Of a DNA stretch of 64,000 bases, positions 11,261-22,586 are shown in pieces. Position 1 is the first letter of the stretch, and the number at the start of each line of letters is the position of its first letter. Source of the stretch: Calycina herbarum. Its lineage: Eukaryota > Ascomycota > Leotiomycetes > Helotiales > Pezizellaceae. The position numbers and the translations under genes are program-made. The stretch is from assembly GCA_001414485.1 (NCBI GenBank), contig LLEY01000010.1, positions 124,001 to 188,000 of the forward strand, written 5' to 3'. The notes below the pieces were generated by a model. That model did no database searches, was not told the origin of the DNA, and worked only from the letters and a program-made list of their open reading frames with translations.

Positions 11261-14200
11261 ATTTTATATTTGTCTTTGTAGTTGGAGTCCCAGTTGTGGT
11301 TTGGAGGAATATTTTTCGGCGTTTTTTTTTGTTTCTTTGTTTATACCACACCTAGCTATTGAGAGATGGATGATTTTGTTTGTGTTGAATATTCCAATTG
11401 CCTTGATTGGGTTCAAGGTCCATTTGGACAGTTTGTTCGGTCGGTTTTTTCTTCCTTCGTTTTTATACCATGGCTTGTTATTGAGGGATGAAGAATGATT
11501 ATTTCTGTTAGTGTAGATACCCCTCAGCCATCGATGAAGCCCATTTTCGGGGCAGTGCCAGCGAGCACCAAATAGTTATGAATACAAAGGGAAATTTGTA
11601 TTCCAAAATATTGATATCTTGATTGTGATTCTTCATTATGAACTCGATTGATTACACACAGTAAGAAAAAGAGGGGGTACCGGTAAACCCGTAAACTCGT
11701 GTACAAGAAAAGGCTAGGTCGCCGGTCGGCCCGCAAAAATACAACTGCGATGTGCAACAAACCTTCAGACCTTGTAAGATGCTAGATCTGACAGAGAGAG
11801 ATATTTCGGATAAGAGAAGAAAATCAGCGATTTTGAAGTGTGACGATAGCTTATTCTTCCGAAGTTTTCATCTTATCGCTTTGAAATGAAAGATTTTTTC
11901 CTTCCTGGGTCCAACGACGGCGGTATAGTCATCTTTTCTAACCACGAGACAAGCAAGGCTATCAATCCTGAAGTGATAACTGCTTTGCGAGCCCGCAAGA
12001 TGCCGCCATGTCAAACCTTGGGCAGCACCCTTGAAGAAAAATAACAGGAGCACAAAGGAAATATGAGTGATGAATCGGTTGTGAGGGTTGATGAGGTGGC
12101 AAGGGTTGCTTGACGCGTTGCATTCGTTGTCGCGTCGCGAATTGGCTAAAAGACATAAAAATATATATATCCCCAAAAACCACCCCAAAAAAAAAAATAT
12201 GAAGTTAGCTTTAAAGATATTTCAATTGTTTGTTTCCAGGGAGGTCGACTTTGGAAGTTCCGAGTTAACGTACTGACCTGAGACCGCTATGCTAGGAAGC
12301 CAAACGCATGTCATAAACTGTTTATGAATATGCTTTCTTTATTTCGTTACTTCATGTGGTTTTTGAAAAGTGGAGCTGTGGGGTTGTACCCCCAATGAAG
12401 TTCACAATTAAAAGCGGCAGCTTCTTGTGTGCTGGCCACATTGCTGCTTTAATTTTCAAAGTCGCTCTGAGAACACACTGTACCTGTAGGCCATCAGTCT
12501 TCTTAATATGTCTTGATCCCAGTTATCAAGTTGACTACAGAGGCATGTTCTAGATTTCTGTGTCTCTATCACTATTCTTCGTAACTTGGATGCCGATTTG
12601 AGATGTGATAAATCAAGGTCAACCAACTTGAATTCTTAGGATTGGAGCCTCTCTCTAAGCATCTATTGCTTAGGTGCTGATTGGGGTGCCGATGCAGCAG
12701 CCAGCGAGCCACAGATATCAGCAGATATTTTGAAATATCACGTTGGACTTTGGTAGAGCGCACTCCTGGGGGATTATGTCCATATAGATCATCGTTCTGG
12801 CGATAGAGCGCGTCGATACCCAAGTTTGCAAACATCAATTTTGCACAATCTCCTCAAGTAAATACGCTTCGGCCCCTGAGCGAAGCAAGCTACTTACTTA
12901 CATATCCATACCATATGTATCGTAACTGGAACGATATGCCGTACTGCGACGCTTGATAATACTGTGCTACTTCAATACTAATACTGTGACCGAAATTGAA
13001 GTGGCTGAAATGGCTAGCAGCACTTCCAGACGCGAGACTGCCTATAAAACCCATGGACCCACTTACTCTACAAATAACAAAATCTTCGGGTCACAAATAA
13101 TATCAATTGAAATCCTCAAACAAGACTTCTTGCAAGAAAAAGAACAAGTTACTTGATGGGTAAGTTTCCAGATTAGAGCCTGTATACCAAAAGAATTTCA
13201 AAAGCTGATTTTTGGCGGTAGTTGATGTGGGGCAACTTTAAGCGAGACGAAGTGAATTTGGACGTAGAAAATTTTCTTTTAAGTCCTGCCCCGCGCTTCC
13301 AAAACCATCTCAATTACAACATCAAGCGACTAGATATCTTATAAAACTAACTCCCATAGCCCATGTACCACTTAACCAAAAGTCTGGAACCACTTGAAAT
13401 ATGGTGCAAAATACATTCTCTTTACTTTCTCAACATCCGCCTCTGAAAAAGAATTGTTCAGCACTTCATCTCCAACACCCTCCAAATAGGTGACAGCCCT
13501 TGATTATGAACATCAAATCACGATCCAGAGAGTATGCTAATTTAATATTTAGCCTCAACGCTTGCTAGAAGATACGCCACACAAGATTATTTTCACAAGC
13601 GAGAGTCATTCCTCAAAACCAGGATTCTTGTCCATATTAAGGAATATCGAGGAGGGGTTTCAGGACGTAAAAGGGCTTGTAGGAAGCAGATGAGAATGGT
13701 GATTTTAATTTTTACAATCCTAAGATTCATTTAATAGGTCTTGAGTAAAAAGCCAAACGGTCATGATTCAACTCCCAAAGAACTTACTGATTTGAGGAAG
13801 AGGTTTGAAAGTTGGGAGAATTTTGAGTGAAAAGGAGGAACGCTCTCAATCTTTCGTCAACTAATATTAAAGATGTCCAGTAGACTGACGGGTTGAAAAG
13901 AAATTAGCAAGGGGTAATTGTCAATTCATCTGCTCATTATTTCGAAGTCAGTTATTATACTAAGCTATATTGTCGTGGGTTCTTATTTATCTATATTAGA
14001 TAATATGAATTAATAAAGTGATGATGGTTTTCTTTAATTACTACGCTCATTTAAAATAATAGCTGGATAATCTTATGAAATGACATGTCAGAATAGGAAT
14101 GAGTTTTGAAACAGCTTGGAGGAGGCTACAATTTCTTGATAGTAGTTGTATCTTTAAGTCCTCAAATAGATTGTAATAATATCCAAACTAGGACAGCCTC

Positions 14201-16149
14201 AGTGTGGTCAATTTAAGCGAGCCGGAAACTAATGAACGTAGTCACAACTAGCAACATCTCGGACCCAGTGGTTCTCCTAGACTTGGGAGACAGCAGTAAG
14301 TAAGTACAATTGAGCAAATCTTGAGGAGATTTAGTCTCATCTCTCATCTTGTGAGCTGGGTACCATACGGGCTCTCCACGCTATATGATCAAATTTGCAT
14401 TTTCTATTACCGTCACTTTGATCACAAGGGTTTCCGAATGAGGAGCTTCTCGTAGAAGTAAATATTAATATCAAGCTCAGCCTCATCATTTGTCAAAGTA
14501 ATGGCGATGAAGTGAGAACTTTCGAAAACAGCTAGGAGACTTGCATTTTGCAGGGAAAAGTGGTTGGGAGGCATGAGATTATTTCATTATATGGAATGGA
14601 CAGAAAGTTGATGAGCAAAATCTTTATGGGGTTCGGCAGAGGATTTTGAGTTCTCTCGTCCCCCATTACCGTCGCGAACTCCACAGCTTGGGGGGAAATG
14701 GAAGGCCTGGAAAAAGCCTTGAGTTTGCTGTGCATTTTGGGAAGAAAATGGAGAAGTTAAAAGAATGTTCTTTGGTAAGCGCAAGTAGTTTTGATGTGAT
14801 AATTCGTGCAGTTGGAAACGTCTCGGCTCGGAGGAGTTCTCAATTAAGGTTAGCGCCACGTGATAAAATATTGACCGAGTTTTAACCGATATTTTCCGAC
14901 TCCCTGGTTTGCTCCTTTCACTCCGCCGATGAACCGCATCTATACCTAGGACACATCCTTCCACCACTTCTTCGACGCTCAACCCCTTTTCCAACCACCG
15001 GGGCGTGTATTGTTTACTTGCCAGTCGTTGCTGCGTGTTGCTACTTGCTCGAGTAACACTGCTTTCAAAGGGGGAGACGGTGTAGTCCGTACGAAACAGC
15101 GATATGATGCGACGACACAGCGCAATTTGGTCATTTTAAATGCGAAAAGACCTCAGTGCCCCTCATGTCGTCACGCTGGTGCAATTTTCTCCAAGGGGTT
15201 GCGAAGTTGCAACCTTTGATACAATGATCATGAGAGCACGAATGCTCCGATATCCGTATGGGATTGCCCTGTTTGACAGCTTTGACACTAAACGCTGAGG
15301 CTCCTTTTCCCCTTCCAAGAACACGTTTTTATGCGCGCCTGCGGCTCTTTTGCCTTCTAAACAACGCAGAAATCGCAATTCCATCAATCAACGGTGTCCC
15401 TGATCCCCCTCCACGTTCGTACGAGCCTACGTACAGTGAGGCAGCCGAAACGGCCGATATCTGAATCCCAACCCCTTATGATCAGAGGCAACTCACACAC
15501 CCAAGGTTTCCAAATGCACATCGTGAGCCTCGTATTTGGCGGAAAGCGCTTACCTCATTGGCTCGCTTTGACTTTTCAAACGTCCAAACAAGCTCACCGC
15601 CAAGAGACACCCTTGAGCGCGGCTAGACTTCCTGCGCCAACCTTTCGTCTGAACTTTTCCACGACTTTTTTATCCCAACGCACATCAGAGAACCCCTGGG
15701 TGGGGAAGATCCTCGACACAACAGAAGCGCTGGAATCGATGCGATAGGCCTTCCATCTCATCTCCCCGCTTTGTACGGCTTTGACAGACCAGATGGGAGC
15801 TGTTGCGCCGAACATCCAATCTCATGAACCGGGAACCAGACTTGAGATCTCCCTCCTGGACAAGGGCCTGCTCATGAATCGAACGCCATGGTTTACCCAA
15901 TGCCTCCCTTTCCACCAGTATATAACTTGATCTTGTTTCCCAGCTTCCAGTCTTTCCTCTTCATCCTCATCTTCATTCTTTTCGCTTCACATTACACTTT
16001 CGTTACAGTTCTGTGAACTTCACATTCTTTATACTTTACACTCTTTAACAGTTTTGAATTACTGATTTCGGCCGGTCCACCACTTTATACCCTTTACCTT
16101 ATACTTTACTACCACCAATCCAAAGAACCAACCAACCAACCCTCTCACA
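11261..16149. other. Long intergenic region
   Basis: Nearly 5 kb with no confident gene. 11.26-11.8 kb is probably the 3' UTR of the Gln-rich gene and holds another copy of the GCGATGTGCAACAAA-like motif at 11746-11762. From 13.16 to 14.53 kb there is no open frame over about 60 codons, the sequence is AT-rich, and nothing is recognisable. 14.5-15.9 kb has higher GC but only overlapping short frames. The end is the promoter and CT-rich leader of the Ala-rich secreted protein gene. Confidence 0.55.
15919..15925 (+). promoter_or_regulatory. Probable TATA box of the Ala-rich protein gene
   Basis: TATATAA lies 225 bp upstream of the ATG at 16150. It is followed by a strongly pyrimidine-rich stretch (15950-16140), as is usual for highly expressed fungal promoters and leaders. 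No transcript data are available, so the assignment rests on motif and position. Confidence 0.5.
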
Positions 16150-17366
16150 ATGTATTCCCACACTGTTCTCATCGCCCTTCTTGCGGCTGTCGCTGAAGCT
16201 CGTTTTGGCCAAGAGCAAGGAAACGGAGCCATCACTGCCATTGGAGCTTTGACCGACTTGGGAACTTCTGGCCAAGCTGCAACTCTTGCTGGTGGATCCA
16301 TTCAATTCCTCCTCGCCGCTGCCAACCCATGTGGAAAGCTTACCCAGGCCGATAATATCATCACTGAGCTCGGAACCAGTGACCGAGCCGTTGCTGCTGC
16401 TCGTGGACTCGTTGCCGCTGAGCAAAACTTCAACCCATTTGTTGTCTCTATCCCTTCAGTCTGCTCGGACCCAACTCTTCCAAAGTCCGCTGAGCTCCGT
16501 GGTGTTGTTCCATTGATCGACCCTGCTGTTGGTGGACAAGATGTTGAGAACGCCAACTCCAAGACGTCGATCACCACTCCATTCGCCGCCGATGGCCTCA
16601 GTGTCGCTCAAGTCATGGCCGCTCAAGGCTTCACCAACTTCACCGCCGTTGATGCTGCTGGAACTAAGACCGATGGAACTTCTCTTGGAACAGCCGCCTC
16701 CTCCCCAGCTACCGGTGCCACCAGTGGAAATGCAACTGTTGCAAGCAGCGCATCGGTAAGCGCCACCCCAAGTGTCGATGCCTGCAACCAAGTCATCAAC
16801 ACACCAGCGACCACTCTTCTCACCCAAACCCGTGCTGTAAGTCTTCCTCAATTTTCCAGGAGCAATGAACATGGACTAATATGATACAGGCTGCATCCGC
16901 CACTTCCGTAGCTAGCTCTGCAGGTGCCGCCTCAACCGCCTCCGCTGGAGTTGCCGGAACTGGAGCTGTGTCCGACCCTGTCACTGGAACATTTGACGGA
17001 TTCGTCGCCTCCTCCATCTCTGGTCTCGACTTTGGTCTCTGTGTCCCAACCATGAAATTCGAGGCTGGACTCAACGGTCGCAAGGAAACCGAGAACACTT
17101 TCCAAGCCATCGACCCTCTCGTCAACAAAGGACAGCAGGAGGCACTCAACTTCAACATCATCACCAACCGCATCAAGGACCAGATGGTTAACGTTTGTGG
17201 CGCTAACCAAGCCGCCAAAGATGCTGTTGCCGCCGCTCAAACCGCGGTTTCTGCTCTCGCTCGTGATGTTACCACTGCTGACGCCTGGAACACTGCCCTT
17301 GGATTCGCTGGAGCCAATACCAACCCTGACAACGCTCCTCAAACTGGATTGGTTGGACACGCTTAA
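16150..17366 (+). CDS. Ala-rich secreted protein of unknown function
   Basis: Two exons, 16150-16836 and 16890-17366, joined at phase 0 over a 53-nt GT/AG intron, give 387 residues. MYSHTVLIALLAAVAEA is a signal peptide. Mature residues 18-175 form an Ala/Gly-rich domain with single cysteines in NPCGK and PSVCSDP. A Ser/Thr/Ala-rich linker covers roughly 190-260. A second domain follows, with Cys in FGLCVPTMKF and MVNVCGAN and probable helices (ENTFQAIDPLVNKGQQEAL). The two domains share an 'IDP...G' phrase (VPLIDPAVGGQ and QAIDPLVNKGQ), which hints at an old duplication. There is no GPI signal or transmembrane segment at the C-terminus (GLVGHA). A TATA box and a long CT-rich leader suggest strong expression. 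I do not recognise a named family; extracellular or cell-wall location is inferred. Confidence 0.85.
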
Positions 17367-19071
17367 ATGCAAAAATCGACCGACCGAAAACACCAAAACA
17401 CAACAAACAACCCTTCAACTACATACTTTGAACTTTCCACTACTATGAATTACGATGAGGAATGGATGGTGACGGGAAATATATACTGTAAATTTTTAAT
17501 CCCGAAGAACCGAATTGAGAGAACTCACATTATTATTATACCTTCCTTGATCTGATTTTCTGTTACTGAATTATTTTCTTGCTTCATCCTCTTGTTTCTT
17601 CATTTCCACTTTTGCAATTGAGCCATTGATGCCTTCTCGTAGTGCAAGGAAAGTTGCCTTTTCAAGTGAAGGAAATCGAATCGGTGTGTGGTATGAGTTC
17701 CCTGTCGAAAGTTTTTCGTAAGCCATGACGCTTCCAATCCTCGCGGTGGACATTAAAAGGGGCAGTAAATAGTCGTTGTTCTAACCTGAGACTTTGGGAC
17801 AATCAAAGTTGATCTTTTAAAAGACCTGGGTCAATATCTTACATGTTCCAAGTATTCAGAATAATTACCTTGAATTACCCTAAAAAGCTGGAACAACGAG
17901 AGAGCTAGGTATGTAAGGCAGGTGCGAACCTGATGTATTTACTGCCGCATTTAATGTCCATCGCGAGCCCAGCCTCCAAGCATGAGGACTCTCTCGTCGT
18001 TTCTGTCACATTGGCAATGCACAGCCTGAGTTTTCAGCTCCGCCTTCCAAAGTCAGGAAAGTTTATGCGGCGGTCCGGCTGGCCCAACACTGATCAGGTG
18101 ACCTCAAATGCTTGGACTTTTCGAGCTTTTCTGATTGCGTGTTTTCATTGCGTCTGTTTTAAATGTTTTCTCAGAAGATCTGCAAATCCGCAAATCCTAA
18201 CTCCCGGGACTACAAACAGTTTATATATCTGGAAATTAAAAGCGATGTTTCTCATCAGGTGACCTCTTAATTTGGATTTCAGGGGGAGAAAAAACTTCTC
18301 CGCCCCTCTTCTAATCTCTGAAACAACTCCCACGTTGACCGATTAGGTGGCTCAACATGGGCGAGTGTTAATTCCTCGATGCCGAGTGGCTGGCTCCGAC
18401 TGAATGCCAGACAGACACAATTTTGTGCAGGTTGCTTGTGGATCATCGTGGATCATGCAAATCTTGGCCCGATACCCGATGTGGCGTCTGTTGTTCTATT
18501 TCATGCCTTCCTCGATCTCTTGAAACATGGCGACAGGGAAGGATCCACGAGTTGGGAGGATACAAGATCGCTCCAGCCAGGCATCGTCGTCCCCCAGCCT
18601 CTTGTAATCCAAACATAAGAACATTTTGGGCTGCGCCCATTGGTGAGAGGTCCACTGCTAGAGTGGGAAACAAATTGAAAGGGGAATTCTATATTAAAAG
18701 TAAGGTCCGATATAAATGAATAGCCTCACCAAATGCCCGGAAAGAGGATCCCAAGGCCATGGTAATTCGTCATGACGGCGGCAAAGGCCTTTGCCACTCT
18801 GGGATGAAAAAGGTCGCAAACCTCTCATGTTTTTTTGCCTTTTCTCTCTATCGCAAGGTTTCCTCTCATTCGGTCTTTTAGTCACCTACATTCTTTTCAA
18901 GTCGCCTTTTTGTGCGTCTTCACAGCCTCGACGGCATCTTATTGTATTCTTCATTCAATCTCTCTTCCTAAGCCAGCAAAGTTCTGAGCTATTCGTGTAT
19001 ACTTCATACCTTCATCCAGACCAACAACTACCTTTCAAACCACCAAAGTTTTAAACTCACAAACTATCAAA
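17367..19071. other. Intergenic, cellobiose dehydrogenase promoter
   Basis: The first 200 bases are probably 3' UTR. The rest has only short overlapping frames. A possible TATA box (18711-18717) precedes a long pyrimidine-rich leader of the cellobiose dehydrogenase gene. One SYGGRG-type motif (the CreA consensus) reads on the minus strand at 18592-18597; a single match is weak evidence. Confidence 0.5.
18711..18717 (+). promoter_or_regulatory. Possible TATA box of the cellobiose dehydrogenase gene
   Basis: TATAAAT lies 361 bp upstream of the ATG at 19072, with a pyrimidine-rich leader between them. The distance is long, so a more proximal TATA-less start is also possible. Confidence 0.35.
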
Positions 19072-21729
19072 ATGCGTTCTTTCGCCAGTTCTTTAACCTT
19101 CGCGGCTGGGGTTTACGCCCAATCGCAAGCCTATACTGATGCCAACACTGGCATTTCCTTCCAAACTCACTACGACAACACCGGTACCGGACTTTCTTTT
19201 GGTGTTGCAGTTCCAACAACGGCTGGAACCGATTTCATCGGACAAATCGTAAGAGTTCCAGATCTTAATATTTGTAACAATTCTAATGGATTTTGAAGGT
19301 TTCTCCTAACAATGGAACTGGTTATGCAGGTGTCGCATTGACCGCGTTGATGTCCAACAGTCTTTTGGTCGTTGCGTGGGCAAATGGAGACGACGTTGTC
19401 GGTTCATTATACCAAGCGACGTAAGAGATTTACGGTTCGACTATTGATTCTTGACATTAGCTTACAATAAAACAGTGGATACTCCTCCCCAGCATACTAT
19501 AGCAACTCAAGTGTTTCCGTCTCGCCTATCGCCAGTGGTACATTCCTCAACTCCACACATTTGTCGTATACTTTCTTGTGCAAAGGATGTATCCAAGGAG
19601 GAATTTACTCGTTCGCCTCTACCACCACCGACATCACTCTTGGATTCGCTGTTTCCAGCACCACACCAACAAACCCAACCGCCGTTGAGTCCGCTGGATT
19701 CGTTTACCACGATACTGGATTCGGCAACTTTGGTCTCACTCTCTCAGGTTCTGCGGACTATGCAACATGGGCTTCAATGGCAACCGCAGCCAACAACAGC
19801 ACCACTGGGGGATCAACTGGCAACACTACTTGCACAACTACTGGTTCCAACGTGACCGCGACTGTTTCAAACTCAACATACGACTACATTATTGCCGGTG
19901 CAGGACCAGCAGGAATCATCGTCGCGCAAAGAATGGCCGAGAGCGGAAAATCCGTTTTGTTGCTCGAGGGAGGAAAGGCTTCAACCTACGCCCAAGGAGG
20001 ACGAAGCGTTGTAAACTGGAACGACACTGTCACTCAATACGATACCCCTTCAATGGCTTACTATCTTACCACAGCTTCAGATACCTCTGAATACTGCACT
20101 GACACCGCTTCCCAAGCTGGATGTCTTCTCGGTGGTGGAACCATGGTAAATGCATTGATGTTCGTCAGACCACAAGCTGCTGACTTTGACGACAAATGGC
20201 CTACCGGATGGAAATGGTCTAATGTTGCCGCTTCTGCCGCCAAATTGTATGAGCGAAACCCAGGAACAACTCTTGCATCCAAGGATGGTCAACGATATGA
20301 TCAAGGAGCTTTCAATGTTATGTCCAGCTTTTTGAAGACCATTGGATGGAGCCAAGTTGATGCCATCGAATCACCAGATGACAAGACCAAGGTCTTCAGT
20401 TATCCAGCTTGGGATATCCAAAACGGTCTTCGTGCTGGACCTGTCACCTCATACCTCCCACTCGCCCAGGCATTGTCCAACTTCAAACTTACATTGAACA
20501 CCAAGGTTCTCCGTGCCATCCGAACAGGTTCTGCCGTCACTGGTGTTGAGGTTGAAGATTCCACTGGAGCCCGACAAATCATCAACATTAATGATGGTGG
20601 TAAAGTTATTCTTGCTGCTGGTACCATGTCTACTCCTCGAATACTCATCAACAGTGGAATTGGACCAGCAGCTCAAATCGCCACTGTTTCCTCCGGTTGC
20701 ACAGGCATCACTCTTCCAGCTTCCGCCGATTATATTGAGCTCCCAGTTGGAGAGAACCTCCGTGATCACCCTATTTTCACCCTTACATTCAACATCACTT
20801 CCAAGACCATGAACGCCACTTCCATGCTTGCATCTGCTTTCACCAACCCAAGCACCACCAACATTGATCTCTTCGCCAAGGGAAGCGGACCTCTCGCTCA
20901 GAGTGGTCAACGTCTCAACTTCTGGAGCTGTCTTAATGGTACAAGCGGTACTAGATACTTCCAGGGAACCGTCAACTCCCCATCCGAGGGTGTCGTTCGG
21001 GCCAAGGTTTATCTTACCCACGGTGCTACATCTAGTGGATCTTTGGGAGTTACATCCACCGGCGCAACCTCATTCATCACTCAACCACTCATGAACACTG
21101 ATGAGGATAAAGCAGCAGTCATCGGGTTCCTCGACTCCATTCTCGACGGTGCTAGAAACTCCACCATCATGTCTCCTACCCCAGCTGATGCCACTGGAGC
21201 CAGCTTGGTCGGAACTTACATCTCAGGTGCTCATTTCGTTGGTACAACCATGATGGGCTCCTCCAACGATGGAACAGCCGTCGTCGACACCGATACCAAG
21301 GTCTTCGGAACCGATAACTTGTTCGTCGTTGACGGTTCTATCCACCCAGATTTACCTACCGGAAACACCCAAGCTACCATCATGGTTGCTGCCGAACACG
21401 CGGCTGCTAAGATTTTGGCTCTCGGTTCCGGATCTGGATCTTCATCCAACGGAACCTCAACTGCTACCAAGAAGGCCTCCTCAGCTGGTGTCAAGACCGC
21501 CACAAGCTTGAAATCTTCTTCAACTGCTGTTTCCGGAAATGCTGGCAAGGCCTCATCCGCAATCGCATCTTCCCCCGTTGCTATCAAGACCGGAATTGCC
21601 TCAGTTAAGGCTTCCTCCGCTGTCCAAACTCCTCCCACCCCAACTCAAACCTCTACTCCAGCAGGAGGCAACCAAGGCCAAAATGGCGGTGCCCCAGCCG
21701 AGGATGATGATGATGATGATGATTGCTAG
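19072..21729 (+). CDS. cdh: Cellobiose dehydrogenase (heme domain plus FAD GMC domain)
   Basis: Secreted flavocytochrome that oxidises cellobiose and cello-oligosaccharides and passes electrons through its heme to lytic polysaccharide monooxygenases. Exons 19072-19248, 19299-19420 and 19476-21729 (50- and 55-nt introns) give 850 residues. Residues 1-16 are a signal peptide, and the mature protein starts QSQAY. Residues 17-200 form the cytochrome domain; Met77 (TALMSNSLLVVAWANG) and His178 (VYHDTGFGNFGL) match the family's axial heme ligands. A Thr/Ser-rich linker follows. The dehydrogenase starts near 235 with GAGPAGIIVA for FAD; His686 (GAHFVG) and Asn730 (LPTGNTQAT) fit the catalytic His/Asn pair. 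There is no cellulose-binding module; instead a Ser/Lys/Ala-rich tail ends in seven Asp and a Cys. Two other secreted-protein genes lie in the left third of the window. Confidence 0.95.
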
Positions 21730-22586
21730 TGTGTAAAACAACTACATGATTTTGTTCCTAGGTGGACATTTCATGAACGTATAAAAATTCTCTTGTATAT
21801 ATTTAGACCTTTAGAACATAGAAATTCAACTGATACATATCAAACTTCAAGACACTTTAGTGAACCAAACAAATCTTTGCCTAACTCGTGACTCGATTTC
21901 AACCCCCAAATGTGATGCTTGGGTTACCCATTCGTTATCCAGTAAGCCGCCCAATGACAAATAACGCCAACTCAAAATTTGGGGGCCAAAAAGGAGTGCC
22001 GAGTAAGCTGAACAATCGCAAAGTACCCAGTAAGCCCTCAAATAATAAGTAATTCAAACTCCAAGTTTGGGGGTCAAAGTCCGAGTCACGGGTAAACTGG
22101 CAAAAGAGTGGCACACTTTACTCAACACTTAGAAATGGAGTTGACCAATTTTGTTACTACTTTGGAGTATTCGATATTTAGTTTGTCTAATTGTTTGGAA
22201 TCACCTAGAAGAATCAAATGACTCAAATGTAGTTCAAAAACTAATGATTTTGTACGTCAGGTGAAAGGGAACTGAGTTAACAAAAATCTGATTGACTGAA
22301 TGTATTATTCGAGAACGTTTAGAATAATTAGAGTTCAGAGACACATGAACGACGAATCTTAGCGACCTTAGTGCTCCTCTAAACGTAATATTGTTGATTT
22401 AGATATATTATTCAAGACGTTGTGGATAACTAGGTTGGTTGAGTGGAATTCTCATTTGTGGGGACTTTAGTGTTTTTGTGAACAGCATTAATTAATTCAG
22501 CTATTTCGAGCGCTTATAGTAATCAACAAGTTCATTTCCTACTTTCCATGATCAACCACACCGACTAACATTCGAGTGAGCAGCTT
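21730..22586. other. Convergent intergenic space
   Basis: This lies between the 3' ends of cellobiose dehydrogenase (+) and the coiled-coil gene (-) and is AT-rich. It holds a copy of the dispersed TTCGAGAAYGTTTAGA core at 22303-22330. No gene is seen. Confidence 0.6.

Noticed and set aside
14587..14994. 135-codon minus-strand frame as a gene
   Set aside because: It starts at a non-ATG codon, has unremarkable composition, and is mirrored by open frames on the other strand.
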